IMG/VR virus record: IMGVR_UViG_3300036652_000886 | Coordinates: 1-35,213 of that record | DNA from: a virus | Strand: one strand, 5' to 3' | DNA: 35,213 nt | Shown here: piece after piece, positions 13,420-22,087 of the stretch | Numbering within the stretch: position 1 is the first letter of the stretch | Layout of the letters: every line of letters starts with the position of its first letter | Notes under the pieces: model-generated | What the model was told of the DNA's origin: nothing | The model's database searches: none | The model's input: the letters and a program-made list of their open reading frames with translations, nothing else | Position numbers and translations under genes: made by a program

Positions 13420-14907
13420 ATGTCTTTTATTTGGAAGAATCTATTTAAAGCTACTGGTCCTGTTGAGAAGCCAAAGTCATACACTTTTGGTTCTTCGTCA
13501 TTATCTCAGGGTTCCTATATTGTCAATGAACCGTATCAGGAAGATAAGATGCGGGAGTTACAAGTCTATTGGGATTTATATCAGAATCATCATTGGGTGA
13601 AGCGTTGTGTGGATGCTATTGCTGGTGCGGGTTCCAAGATGTATGAATTGATTCCCAATGATGGTGGTGAGACTCAATCTGCTCAAGAGGTTGATGAAGA
13701 GGGTGCAGAAGAGATTCAAGCCTTTTTGAACTCGCCAAATCCGCAGGATTCGGCTCATGACATCTTATTTAAGATTCATCGTGATTTGATGGTCTTTGGT
13801 GTGTGTTTCATTGAGCGTCAATACTGTCAGACTAATGTTGACAAGTTACGTCCTATTATTCAGAAGGCTTTAGCTCCGATGGCCAACTATATTTCTGATA
13901 TCCAGCAAGAGGCTGAAGATATCATTGGTGCAGTTGCGCCTGTTGGCATTCCTGGCTTCATGCGTGTTTTGCCAGCCCAGCAGATTGAAGTTGTGGTTGA
14001 TGATGATGGTAATGTGCTTCGGTACATTCAGTGGAAGAGCAACGGTAAGAAGGCTACCTTTGAGTGTGATGAGGTAATTCACATGCTTCATCCTCATGCT
14101 CAGGACCCGCGATATGGTGAGTCTCCATTGAAGTCTTTGGCTACGGTTGTTACCACAGATTTATTAGTTGATAAGCGGCAGAAGAAGATTCTTCTTAATG
14201 ACATTGCTTTGGAGTGGTTTATCAATCTTCCGAATGTTGCTGAAGAAGAGGCAAAGCGTGTTTATGAGCAGTTTATTGCTCAATACAAGAGTGAGAATAG
14301 TACCTTTAATGGCATTGTAAATACGAGTCCTGATTTTAAAATTGAGAACATTTCGAAGTCTAAGGATGGTGATTTCTTAGCACTTGGCAAGGACCACATG
14401 GAAACTATTGCCATGTGTCTGGGTGTGCCTTTAAGTGTGCTTGGTTCTTCGGCTGGTACGTCGATGAATGGTGCTGGTTCAGACAACCATCTTCGTAATT
14501 TTATTGAGAATACGGTACGTCCTATTTCGAACAAGGTAGAGACTCACCTAAACCGTGATTGCATAAGTGCTTTCTTGAATCACGGTTTGGATTATAGTTT
14601 GAAGTTAGTTCTTGAAGATGCTGATGATGCTGCGGCTCGTATAGAGATGCAGGGTAATGCTGTCAAGTTTGGATTAAAGACCATCAATGAGATTCGTGAG
14701 GAAGAGAATAAGCCACCTTTAGAGGGTGGTGATAAGGCGTTCATCCTTGCTGGTAATGCCATTATCCCAATTGACCAGATTGGAGTGTCAGTTCTTCCTC
14801 CTGCTGTTGTTGCTCCTCCTATGGATAGCAATGTGGACGACCAGCCATTGAATGAAGCTAAGGATGCTCTTAAAAAGGCTATTAGGGTTTTACGAAAGGC
14901 GTTGTAA
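13420..14907 (+). CDS. Portal protein
   Basis: A 495-residue protein of phage portal type, which forms the dodecameric ring through which DNA enters and leaves the head. The N-terminal half shows the family pattern (WDLYQNHHWVKRCVDAIAGA; FKIHRDLMVFGVCFIER). The stem/wing region includes EVIHMLHPHAQDPRYGESPL, matching the conserved “D.ryG.SPL” string of portals. The C-terminal third includes LGVPLSVLGSSAG and a long helix with NEIREEENKPPLEGGD, also typical. Its stop directly abuts the next ATG. No strong ribosome site is visible before 13420. Confidence 0.92.
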   Translation: MSFIWKNLFKATGPVEKPKSYTFGSSSLSQGSYIVNEPYQEDKMRELQVYWDLYQNHHWVKRCVDAIAGAGSKMYELIPNDGGETQSAQEVDEEGAEEIQAFLNSPNPQDSAHDILFKIHRDLMVFGVCFIERQYCQTNVDKLRPIIQKALAPMANYISDIQQEAEDIIGAVAPVGIPGFMRVLPAQQIEVVVDDDGNVLRYIQWKSNGKKATFECDEVIHMLHPHAQDPRYGESPLKSLATVVTTDLLVDKRQKKILLNDIALEWFINLPNVAEEEAKRVYEQFIAQYKSENSTFNGIVNTSPDFKIENISKSKDGDFLALGKDHMETIAMCLGVPLSVLGSSAGTSMNGAGSDNHLRNFIENTVRPISNKVETHLNRDCISAFLNHGLDYSLKLVLEDADDAAARIEMQGNAVKFGLKTINEIREEENKPPLEGGDKAFILAGNAIIPIDQIGVSVLPPAVVAPPMDSNVDDQPLNEAKDALKKAIRVLRKAL

Positions 14908-15783
14908 ATGCTGTCTATTTATTTAGAGGCAGTCTCCACCTTAGCTAAGGCCACTGGGAACCGAGTCTCTTCGAAGTCGATTAAATCCATTCATGCCTTA
15001 CTGGACCAACATGAGCCTGCGGTGCTACGTGCTGTGCAGAGCGCTTTGGTTGGTGCCCGTAGGCGTTTTACGAAGCGGTTCAAGGTAGCGAATGTTGTTC
15101 AACGCTTTGAGGGTATTGGTAAGAGTTTGAAGGATGATGTTCTGCAATACATCACAGCCATGGTTGCTGCTTCTTATGGTGATGAGTTTACGCAAGAGAT
15201 AACTGATGCTCTTGAGCCTATTATCAAAGATATTATTGTGCAGCTTACCAGTGAATACAAGGTCACACCTAAATTCGATGTTGTAAACGCGCAGGCAGTT
15301 GAGTATCTTCAGGAACACGCTGATAATCTTTTTTCACAGATTAGTGATGACCAGGCGCAAGCCATCTTCGATAAGATTTCCTTTGAGATGTCTTCCGAGA
15401 GTGGTTATACTCTGAAGAACATTGTCACATCTATTCGGGATAACTATCTTAGTGACTCGATGTATTTTTCGACAGCAAACGGGATTCGGGAAATGCAGAC
15501 AAGTGATTGGGCTTATACCGTTGCTCGTACTGAAACAGCCCGTGCAGCTTCATTCTCTCAACGTTCAACGCTTGAGTCTATTGGGATGAAAACGTGGCAA
15601 TGGAATGTGCAATCGTCTGGTTGTGATGTTTGTGATTCAAATGCTGATGAGATTGTTGTTATAGGTGATGCCTTTCCAAGTGGTGATACCGAGCCACCCG
15701 CGCATCCAAATTGTCGATGTATTGTCACTGCGGTTATAGATGAACTCACTACGCTTGATGATTCTGCTGCTATTAATCCATAA
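14908..15783 (+). CDS. Head morphogenesis protein, MuF/SPP1 gp7 family
   Basis: A 291-residue protein starting on the base after the portal stop. Its C-terminal part has the diagnostic motif of the family: CDVC (239-242), then HPNCRC (266-271), after a helix with TVARTETARAASF (about 205-216). In SPP1 and Mu these minor head proteins bind the portal, are incorporated in a few copies and may be ejected with DNA. The N-terminal 200 residues are helical. No toxin domain is fused at the end, unlike some MuF proteins. Gene order portal–MuF–protease is standard. Confidence 0.88.
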   Translation: MLSIYLEAVSTLAKATGNRVSSKSIKSIHALLDQHEPAVLRAVQSALVGARRRFTKRFKVANVVQRFEGIGKSLKDDVLQYITAMVAASYGDEFTQEITDALEPIIKDIIVQLTSEYKVTPKFDVVNAQAVEYLQEHADNLFSQISDDQAQAIFDKISFEMSSESGYTLKNIVTSIRDNYLSDSMYFSTANGIREMQTSDWAYTVARTETARAASFSQRSTLESIGMKTWQWNVQSSGCDVCDSNADEIVVIGDAFPSGDTEPPAHPNCRCIVTAVIDELTTLDDSAAINP

Positions 15784-15839
15784 ATTTATAACATTGGGCG
15801 AATAATCGTATATAGCCATTAAGAGGACCTAAGATTACC

Positions 15840-16808
15840 ATGCAATTTGATTTTTTTATTGACATCGAGAAGGCTGAGTCCAATGAGGGCAAGTTATTCC
15901 TCGAAGGTGTTGCTAGCACGGTGGATACTGATTTACAGAACGAGACAGTATCAAATCTAGCTATAGAGCGTATGGCTAAATCAGCTATTGGTATTCCGGT
16001 TGTTATCAATAGTCATAACCACGAGTTTACTGATGAGATTGGGTCTATCGTTTCGGCCAAGGCTGAAAGTGGCAGACTCCACATCAGGGCTGAGTTGGAT
16101 GGCGAAGACCCCATTGCGGTTCGCACATTCAAAAAAGTTCAGAAGTCCAAGAAAGTTGGATTTTCGATTGGTGGTAAAGGCAAAGGTCGTTATCTTGGCA
16201 AGTCCCGCGTGATTGATGAAGTTTTTTTAAGTCATGTAATGCTTACAAGTAAACCGGCAAACCCCAATACATTCGCATTCGCAATTGCCAAAGCATTAAC
16301 TGATGAGGTAATTGTTTCCCAACCTGAGGATACTATGACCCTTGAAGAAATGCTTAAGTCTGATGAAATGCAAGCCCATATTACTGGTGAGATTGCTAAG
16401 GCTAAGACCGAAGCTGAAGTAACCATTGCTAAGGCTGGCGCAACTTTTTCAGCAGCAAACAAGACTGCGCTAAAAGATATTCATGACGCTGGCGACGACC
16501 TTATTAAACAAAAGGTTCGCGCTGCTCTTGGTGCTGATGCAGATGATGTATTAGGCGAATCAATTATGGATGGTGATGATGACGACAATACGAGCCTTGT
16601 GGGCGAGGGTATTGGTGTTGAGAAGTCGCTTGATGATAAGTTAGATGATTTCAGAAAGTCCGTCATTGCTGAAATCAAAGATGCTGTATCTGGGCTAACA
16701 ACTGTTGTATCTAAGGGTTCAGCTAATCCTGATGCCCCAGTCGTAGATGCATCACTACATAACACAAATGAAACTTTGGGCGAATCCCTTCGCAGAATGC
16801 TCCTATAA
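15840..16808 (+). CDS. Prohead protease fused to scaffold-like domain (XkdF/S78-type)
   Basis: A 322-residue protein. Residues about 1-150 resemble XkdF/S78 capsid-maturation proteases: a histidine cluster INSHNHEFTDEIG (about 57-68), a strand with catalytic-type Ser in KVGFSIGGKG (Ser109), and HVMLTSKPANP near 132. From about 165 onward the sequence is helical and acidic (EMLKSDEMQAHITGEIAKAK…), as in scaffolding domains, with an Asp-rich linker at about 240-250. Such fusions guide capsid assembly, then cut scaffold and capsid tails. GAGG lies upstream. The capsid gene follows after a 112-bp leader. Confidence 0.8.
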   Translation: MQFDFFIDIEKAESNEGKLFLEGVASTVDTDLQNETVSNLAIERMAKSAIGIPVVINSHNHEFTDEIGSIVSAKAESGRLHIRAELDGEDPIAVRTFKKVQKSKKVGFSIGGKGKGRYLGKSRVIDEVFLSHVMLTSKPANPNTFAFAIAKALTDEVIVSQPEDTMTLEEMLKSDEMQAHITGEIAKAKTEAEVTIAKAGATFSAANKTALKDIHDAGDDLIKQKVRAALGADADDVLGESIMDGDDDDNTSLVGEGIGVEKSLDDKLDDFRKSVIAEIKDAVSGLTTVVSKGSANPDAPVVDASLHNTNETLGESLRRMLL

Positions 16809-16920
16809 ACGGTGGCTAAATAACACCACCCCTTAAACACACTCGTAATTTGAGAAAGGCAATGCTTATTGCACGATTCTTTTAAAGAAACGTCTTGCAT
16901 TGAATTAGTCACTAAAAAAT
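16809..16920 (+). promoter_or_regulatory. Leader of the capsid gene with two stem-loops
   Basis: GGTGG (16811-16815) pairs with CCACC (16826-16830), and CAATGC (16860-16865) pairs with GCATTG (16897-16902). The only Shine-Dalgarno-like GAGAAAGG (about 16852-16859) is about 60 bases from the capsid ATG, just before the second stem. The bases next to the ATG are A-rich (ACTAAAAAAT). Translation may use the A-rich leader or a folded leader. Confidence 0.45.
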
Positions 16921-18084
16921 ATGGATAATCAACTTTTTGACCTTCGTAAAGCCCTTGATACTAGCACGACAAACAACAACAATGTTCTGTCTCCTATTAT
17001 CCTCTCTAAGGCTATTTCTGACTGGGCTCGTCGTCAGCCAGCCATTCGAAATATCATCAAGCGTACTCCTTGGAATACCTTGGTTTACACCTGGGATACA
17101 GTCGTTGACCACGGAGCAGCCGAACTCAAAGCCGATGGTGCAAATCTTTCGCTTATTGATGCTTCGTTTCGCCAGGATACAGCTAAGATGTCGTTCATCT
17201 ATCACACTGGCCTTATCAGCAATCCCGCCATTCTTGCAGACCAGGAACTCATTGACGCCGTAGAAATGCGCGTTGGTCAGGCCACCAAATCGGTTCTCAA
17301 GAAAGAGAACGCTTCGATTTATGCTGGTGACCCTGGTAATGCTTCTAATCCCGGACTTATTGCTTCGCTCAGTGCTTCAAGCACCTTTGGTATTGTTGGC
17401 GCTGGTGCCGCATCCAATCGCAGCATGTTCACCACGATGCAAACAGCCCTAGAGGGTGAAGGCTATCAACCAGGGGCATATGTCGCTTCTCCCCGTGTGT
17501 ATTCTCTCTTAAAAGAAGCTGCCTTCAATCAGGTTCGCTTCATGGGAATTGATGGAGATGCCGCAATTGGTTATGCTCTTGCTTTGACAAAGAATGTGAC
17601 CATCAATGGTCTTCCAGTTGTGTTAGATAAATACGCTGAAACACCAACTGCGGTCGCTTCAGAGAGTCTCACACTTGTCTCGGGCAAGACATATAAGTTT
17701 GCTAATCAGAACGTGTACACAGTTGCTGGTAACGACCAGGCTGGTACAGCATGGCTCGCCCCAACCTTCACAGGTGGTGGTACTTCCCCAGTATTCGGTT
17801 TAGATGCAACTGGTAATACAACCGTGACATTCTCGGGTACACCAGCTTCACCAACTGCAACGTATACTTACGGCGCAGACAATGTGTTCTGTCTCTCGCT
17901 CGACCCTGCTGACCTTGTGATTGCAGAAATGCAACCCCTTATGGTCAATATGAATCTTGGTGAACCTATCCAACAGGATGCTAAACCATTTCGCGTACAG
18001 CAATATAGTGTGCTCGCGGTTCGTAACCCACATGCACACGTACTTGCTTCGAACGTATCGGTTCCATTGCTCTCGGCATTCTAA
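16921..18084 (+). CDS. Major capsid protein (HK97-like fold)
   Basis: A 387-residue protein in the usual place after the protease/scaffold. Features of HK97-type capsids are visible: an N-terminal helical arm; an E-loop-like strand pair (VYTWDTVVDHGAAELKADGA); the spine helix region (AILADQELIDAVEMRVGQATKSVLKKENASIYAGD); and the P-domain end (DLVIAEMQPLMVNMNLGEP, then VQQYSVLAVRNPHAHV). Residues about 240-315 (SLTLVSGKTYKFANQNVYTV … TYTYGADNVF) look like an inserted beta-sandwich domain in the A-domain, which would be exposed on the capsid surface. A terminator follows. No local ribosome site precedes the ATG. Confidence 0.85.
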   Translation: MDNQLFDLRKALDTSTTNNNNVLSPIILSKAISDWARRQPAIRNIIKRTPWNTLVYTWDTVVDHGAAELKADGANLSLIDASFRQDTAKMSFIYHTGLISNPAILADQELIDAVEMRVGQATKSVLKKENASIYAGDPGNASNPGLIASLSASSTFGIVGAGAASNRSMFTTMQTALEGEGYQPGAYVASPRVYSLLKEAAFNQVRFMGIDGDAAIGYALALTKNVTINGLPVVLDKYAETPTAVASESLTLVSGKTYKFANQNVYTVAGNDQAGTAWLAPTFTGGGTSPVFGLDATGNTTVTFSGTPASPTATYTYGADNVFCLSLDPADLVIAEMQPLMVNMNLGEPIQQDAKPFRVQQYSVLAVRNPHAHVLASNVSVPLLSAF

Positions 18085-18109
18085 AACAAACGTTCGCGCA
18101 ACATTGAAA

Positions 18110-18142
18110 GGCCGCTGCTGGCTCCAATCAGCGGCGGTCTTT
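18110..18142 (+). terminator. Hairpin terminator after the capsid gene
   Basis: GCCGCTG pairs with CAGCGGC around a loop of about 11 bases, followed by a short T-rich stretch (GGTCTTTCGCTTT). It probably reduces read-through from capsid to connector genes. Confidence 0.65.
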
Positions 18143-18165
18143 CGCTTTCAAGGGGTTATTAGTAG

Positions 18166-19224
18166 ATGACGCAATCCATAACGTTTCCCTCGCTACCGCA
18201 ATATCAAAACTATTGCACGGTAGCTGATGTGAAGAATTTGATTGGTAATGTGTATCCCATCTCCAATGGGGATGTAGCGGATGCTCAGATTCAATCTGTC
18301 ATTGCTAATGCGACCGACTTCATTGATGCTCAGACTCATAACTTCTTTAGTCCCCGGCGTCTACGATTCAAGATGGATGGTAATGGCAAATCTCGCATGG
18401 TTCTGCCACACTCGCATGTGCTTTGGGTGAACGAACTTGATGTCTACTTCACTTATCCAGTAAGTCTAAGTCGCATTGCTCACGATTGGGATATAAACGT
18501 TGACCGCCCTGCGGGTATCCTTTCGTTCCCACCATATACAAACGCCCCATTCTTTGCACCCTTTGCGTATACGTTCTTCAAATCAAGTCGTAACGTTCAA
18601 GTTGATGCTTGGTTCGGTTGGTCTAGAAGTATTTTTGGTGAGGTGCCAACGTCGGCAGACCGCCAAAATTACGTGTTTGCAAATCCAACCGCTATAACAA
18701 ACACAAAAGAAGCCATTTATTTCCCAACTACACCACCTGAATTTGGGCCCACGGTCTATCTAAATGGACAGAAGCTTGTCAACACGACCTACACCTTGGT
18801 TACGTCTATTGATTCCTCAGCAAATAACCAATGGGAAATACAGACTGATAACATCTATTACACGTTACAGGTTGGTCCGAATGGGTTCACTGGGATTAAG
18901 TTCAACTCTCCGAATGCAAACACGGATGTAGTGACGGTTGACTATGACTTTTGGTATATCCCATCCGACATCAAAGATATTTGCGCGAAGAAGGTTGCAG
19001 TAACTCTTCTAACATCATTCGCAACTTCAACTTTTCAAGACCAGCAATTTCAGGGCGCTGTTGAGATTCAATCTGATGGACCTTCACGTATCAAGTATGA
19101 AGGTGGACAATGGGGACCACAAATCAATTGGTGGGATTCCGAGATTGAAAAAGTCATAAGGAAACACACACGCATTCCTATGCCGTATGGTGTTGGCTAT
19201 AGCGAAGACGGGTCGTTCTTCTAA
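18166..19224 (+). CDS. Head-tail connector (gp6/gp15-like adaptor) with inserted domain
   Basis: A 352-residue protein. The N-terminus (YCTVADVKNLIGNVYPISNG … IQSVIANATDFIDAQTHNFF) matches the helical start of gp6-type adaptor proteins, which dock under the portal. The middle (about 60-260) is beta-rich and makes the protein far longer than the 100-150 residues usual for adaptors. It includes a LNGQKLVNTTYTLVT strand pattern. The C-terminus returns to the adaptor's helices (DIKDICAKKVAVTLLTSF; EIEKVIRKHTRIPM). Its stop overlaps the next ATG (TAATG). Function by order (after capsid, before closure protein) and helix pattern. Confidence 0.7.
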   Translation: MTQSITFPSLPQYQNYCTVADVKNLIGNVYPISNGDVADAQIQSVIANATDFIDAQTHNFFSPRRLRFKMDGNGKSRMVLPHSHVLWVNELDVYFTYPVSLSRIAHDWDINVDRPAGILSFPPYTNAPFFAPFAYTFFKSSRNVQVDAWFGWSRSIFGEVPTSADRQNYVFANPTAITNTKEAIYFPTTPPEFGPTVYLNGQKLVNTTYTLVTSIDSSANNQWEIQTDNIYYTLQVGPNGFTGIKFNSPNANTDVVTVDYDFWYIPSDIKDICAKKVAVTLLTSFATSTFQDQQFQGAVEIQSDGPSRIKYEGGQWGPQINWWDSEIEKVIRKHTRIPMPYGVGYSEDGSFF

Positions 19225-19586
19225 TGAACCGTGTATATCCTATGGCAACCAAAACGTTCACGGTTTATCGTCGCAATGCAACGCAGGTAGTAGGCAACAA
19301 CATTATCCCGATGGCAACAGGTAAACAAACACCTATTTCGACGGGCGAATCAATCTTGCTCAAAGACCAGGTTGGCATCATAAATAATGATAAAGGTGGT
19401 GCAGTTTTCTCAGGTATGTATATAGCAGATACCTTTGTTGACACACCCATCATGCTTGGTGACATTCTGATGGATGAGAACGAAACCAATGTTCAAGGCG
19501 AGCATATAAAGTACGAAGTTCAAGGCAAGACCATCAACATTTTCAATACGAAGTTGCACTTGCGAAGAACAGATATCGGAGTGTAA
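19224..19586 (+). CDS. Head closure / connector protein
   Basis: A 120-residue, mostly beta protein (FTVYRRNATQVVGNNIIPMA … VGIINNDKGGAVFSGMYI … GEHIKYEVQGKTINIFN). Length and barrel-like pattern suit head-completion proteins of the SPP1 gp16/HK97 gp7 type, which seal the portal channel and join head to tail. It starts within the stop of the adaptor gene. An internal ATG at residue 7 is an alternative start. The call rests mainly on synteny. Confidence 0.6.
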   Translation: MNRVYPMATKTFTVYRRNATQVVGNNIIPMATGKQTPISTGESILLKDQVGIINNDKGGAVFSGMYIADTFVDTPIMLGDILMDENETNVQGEHIKYEVQGKTINIFNTKLHLRRTDIGV

Positions 19587-19589
19587 CGT

Positions 19590-20021
19590 ATGGCCGAAGC
19601 ATCCTCAGAGGGCTTTGAACAAATAAAAGCCCGTCTTCAGCGTATGATAGCGGCTAAACAGGAAGCATTAAAAGCGTCAGGCGTTGCGGTCTTAACCGAG
19701 TCTCAGAAGACTATCACAAGTGGTGGTAATGGGTGGGCTCCTTGGTCTACGAACTACAAACCAAAGCGTGTACATCAGATGCTGTGGGATACCGGGACGT
19801 TGCTTCGTTCGTTATCAATTGGTGATGAGCATAACATCTTTAGGACTGATGGTGATGATTCGATAGTCGTTGGTTCTAATGTCAAATATGCTGCTGCTCA
19901 AAACTACGGTTATTCACCTCGAAATCTTCCGGCGCGTCCTTATCTGGTATTGAATGCTCAGGTTGAAGAGGTCGCTAAAAAAGCATTCGCAGCACAACTT
20001 CAAAGGGCATTTAATTCATAA
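19590..20021 (+). CDS. Neck/tail completion protein (phage virion morphogenesis, Mu gpG/HK97 gp10-like)
   Basis: A 143-residue protein. An N-terminal helix (EGFEQIKARLQRMIAAKQEALK) is followed by the family signature: WAPWSTNYKPKR, then LWDTGTLLRSLSI, then GSNVKYAAAQNYGYSPRNLPARPYLVL and a final helix. This is the pattern of phage virion morphogenesis proteins needed to complete the tail end at the neck. GGAG precedes the ATG and the stop overlaps the next gene (TAATG). Confidence 0.85.
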   Translation: MAEASSEGFEQIKARLQRMIAAKQEALKASGVAVLTESQKTITSGGNGWAPWSTNYKPKRVHQMLWDTGTLLRSLSIGDEHNIFRTDGDDSIVVGSNVKYAAAQNYGYSPRNLPARPYLVLNAQVEEVAKKAFAAQLQRAFNS

Positions 20022-20524
20022 TGGCAACTGTAAATTCAAGTATTGCTGCAGCCACTAACAAAGCAATTATTAATCGGCTAACAGCCCAACAAGGTACTGG
20101 CACTCTAGCATCCGTTAGGTCAATTGGCACGACGACCTTTCCCGAAGCCAACGTCTATCCCTATGTTGGTGTAGAGCTAGTTCATCGTAAGGAAGAAATC
20201 TGGGGTTCTCTTCACAAGAAGTCAATACTGACATTTGCAATCAGCATCTCGGTTCGTACAACGGCTGATACATCAACTTTGGCTGATGCTGTTTCGCAAA
20301 GAGATTTAATTATTGATGATGGTTCAGGCAATGGTATTGAACCTATCCTGCGCTCATTCAATCTAGATGTTGGTGGTGCGCTTAATGGGACATCAATCAA
20401 GGCTGAAATCTTAGATGTCCTGTTGACCACCAATGCAGCAGAGGATAAGAGTGCATCACCTTCTGTCTATTATGCAGAGGGCTTAATAATGTTCCAAGTT
20501 ACACAGCAAATCAATATCGCCTAA
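20021..20524 (+). CDS. Tail terminator-like protein
   Basis: A 167-residue alpha/beta protein placed where tail terminators lie, between the virion-morphogenesis protein and the tail tube. Visible pattern: YPYVGVELVHRKEEIWGS, a strand pair LTFAISISVRTTAD, a helix LADAVSQRDLII, and a closing strand YYAEGLIMFQVTQQ. Tail terminators of lambda gpU type have a similar helix–sheet order and cap the tail tube. No sequence motif alone proves it; the assignment rests on order and size. Confidence 0.6.
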   Translation: MATVNSSIAAATNKAIINRLTAQQGTGTLASVRSIGTTTFPEANVYPYVGVELVHRKEEIWGSLHKKSILTFAISISVRTTADTSTLADAVSQRDLIIDDGSGNGIEPILRSFNLDVGGALNGTSIKAEILDVLLTTNAAEDKSASPSVYYAEGLIMFQVTQQINIA

Positions 20525-20528
20525 CTAC

Positions 20529-20557
20529 ATTTGATAAAACTCTTGAGTATATCAAAT
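20529..20557 (+). promoter_or_regulatory. Inverted repeat in front of the zinc-ribbon gene
   Basis: ATTTGATA (20529-20536) and TATCAAAT (20550-20557) form a perfect 8-bp inverted repeat about 20 bases before the ATG at 20574. It could be an operator or an mRNA stem. The gap breaks an otherwise overlapping gene string. Confidence 0.45.
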
Positions 20558-20573
20558 AGAGAGATTAAAAGTT

Positions 20574-20996
20574 ATGAAAATTAAGTACGTTCCAATTGTT
20601 GAGATGGACATTTATCACTTCCACTCCATTCCCCTTGAGCATAAGTATCCAGGTATTTCTGCTTGGACTGTTGGCGAAACTAAGGATATTCCTGATGACG
20701 CTAGTGTTCGGATAAATGGGGTTTCGGTCAATCTCACAACTGATGTCCTTTCGAATTCCTTTTTCAAAATCGTTAAGGAAGATAAGAAGGGTAAAGTCGA
20801 ATTATCTAATCCAAACTTTACGTGTTCGAAGTGTGCTAAAGAAACCTTGGATGAATCTATTCTCCATCCCAAAACTGGCATAGGCGTACCGCTTGAAATT
20901 GATGGAAAGCGCGTATGTAAAGCTTGCTTCGATTCCACTCCAAAAACCGTAACAACCACGGGCTTCGAATTCTCTGATGATAAGGAAACCAAATAA
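20574..20996 (+). CDS. Zinc-ribbon protein of unknown role in the tail operon (140 aa)
   Basis: The N-terminal half is beta-rich with a turn pattern of small structural domains (WTVGETKDIPDDASVRING), common in proteins next to the tail tube. Residues about 83-120 contain a treble-clef or ribbon pair: CSKCAKETLDES and later RVCKACF. It lies between the tail terminator and tail tube and its stop overlaps the tube start (TAATG). A tail-tube accessory or assembly factor is likely, but the zinc site makes it unusual for this position. No named family is recognised. Confidence 0.65.
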   Translation: MKIKYVPIVEMDIYHFHSIPLEHKYPGISAWTVGETKDIPDDASVRINGVSVNLTTDVLSNSFFKIVKEDKKGKVELSNPNFTCSKCAKETLDESILHPKTGIGVPLEIDGKRVCKACFDSTPKTVTTTGFEFSDDKETK

Positions 20997-22000
20997 TGCC
21001 AACAAATAGCTTTGCACCGTCAGGCTTTCGCACAGTCTTGGGGTTAGGTAAAGAAACTACTTTCGGAACGGCAGTTCCCCCAACTATTTACTTGCCCTTT
21101 TCAGACCATAATATCGGTTTTTCAAACAAAGTGCAGACAAGTAACTCTGTCCGTCAAGGTGCTGGTCGTCCGGCTCCAACTTCGGGAACAATGGAAGTTA
21201 AGGGTACGGTCACTTCTTATACGGATGTCGCCTCTTGCGCCCCACTCTTTGCATGGGCCATGGGAAAAGAAGTAGTTACGGGCGTTGCCGCACCCTACAC
21301 TCACACCTTCACACTCGCCACAGGTATTCCGTCAATCACATTCTCTGCTGATGATGGCCAGGGTATTGTGGAGCAATATGTTGGTTGCCGCATTGGTGGC
21401 ATCGACATCAGTATCAAACAAGGTGACTTCTTGATGCTAAAGACCGATGTTCAGGGTCAAACCGTGGCACCACTTCCCGCAACGTCGCTTTCTCCAACCT
21501 TTTCGCAGAATGATTTTATCGAATTCAATCACATGAGTTCGGCAAATGCGGGTCTAGGGGTTTCAACACTCCAGGGTGTTCCTTATAACTTCACAGACTT
21601 CAACATTCAGTTGAAGACCAATCTGAAGTATCAATATGGTTCCATTGCTGGCCGTGTGCCCGTAAGCATTACGGACCTGATGCGCACAGTGTCCGGTTCA
21701 TTCATTGTTACCTATGACACTTCAACCGCTGATTCTATCAATAAATTGCTCTGGGGCGCTACAACTGGCCCAATCAATGGACCCGTTCCTCGTGCAAATC
21801 TCGTGTTCACATTCGCTCAGACTGCTAACACATCTATTTCGTTCTCTTTGGGAAATATCACACTTCTTGATGCTGTTGTGAATCGTAAAGCAAACGATAT
21901 CTTGATGCAAACAGTCAAGTTTGATGCTTCTGAATCTGCTCCCGGCGCTGGTGATGACCTCTCGGTTATCATCAAAAACACGGCTGCTACTGTCTACTAA
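20996..22000 (+). CDS. Major tail tube protein (Phage_tube_2-like)
   Basis: A 334-residue protein with the start typical of this tube family: FRTVLGLGKETTFGTAV. The repeated beta pattern follows, with GTMEVKGTVTSYTDVA near 75 and IGGIDISIKQGDFLMLKTDVQG near 140. The protein is rich in beta residues throughout. Such proteins stack as hexameric rings to form the non-contractile tail tube. It is followed by a 13-bp hairpin and the tail chaperones, the usual order. With no sheath gene nearby, a siphovirus tail is indicated. Confidence 0.88.
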   Translation: MPTNSFAPSGFRTVLGLGKETTFGTAVPPTIYLPFSDHNIGFSNKVQTSNSVRQGAGRPAPTSGTMEVKGTVTSYTDVASCAPLFAWAMGKEVVTGVAAPYTHTFTLATGIPSITFSADDGQGIVEQYVGCRIGGIDISIKQGDFLMLKTDVQGQTVAPLPATSLSPTFSQNDFIEFNHMSSANAGLGVSTLQGVPYNFTDFNIQLKTNLKYQYGSIAGRVPVSITDLMRTVSGSFIVTYDTSTADSINKLLWGATTGPINGPVPRANLVFTFAQTANTSISFSLGNITLLDAVVNRKANDILMQTVKFDASESAPGAGDDLSVIIKNTAATVY

Positions 22001-22010
22001 GAGTAAAAAG

Positions 22011-22048
22011 AGTCTCACATCCGTTAAGCCCATGGCGGATGTGAGGCT
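22011..22048 (+). promoter_or_regulatory. 13-bp hairpin after the tail tube gene
   Basis: AGTCTCACATCCG (22011-22023) pairs with CGGATGTGAGGCT (22036-22048), with one G·T pair. No T run follows, so it is more likely an mRNA-stabilising or processing hairpin that keeps tail-tube mRNA abundant than a terminator. Confidence 0.65.
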
Positions 22049-22087
22049 ACCAACTATATGGGCAAAAATGGAAAAAGAGAAAACATA

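Noticed and set aside
22011-22048. Terminator after the tail tube gene
   Set aside because: The stem is strong but no T run follows, so I list it as an mRNA hairpin instead.
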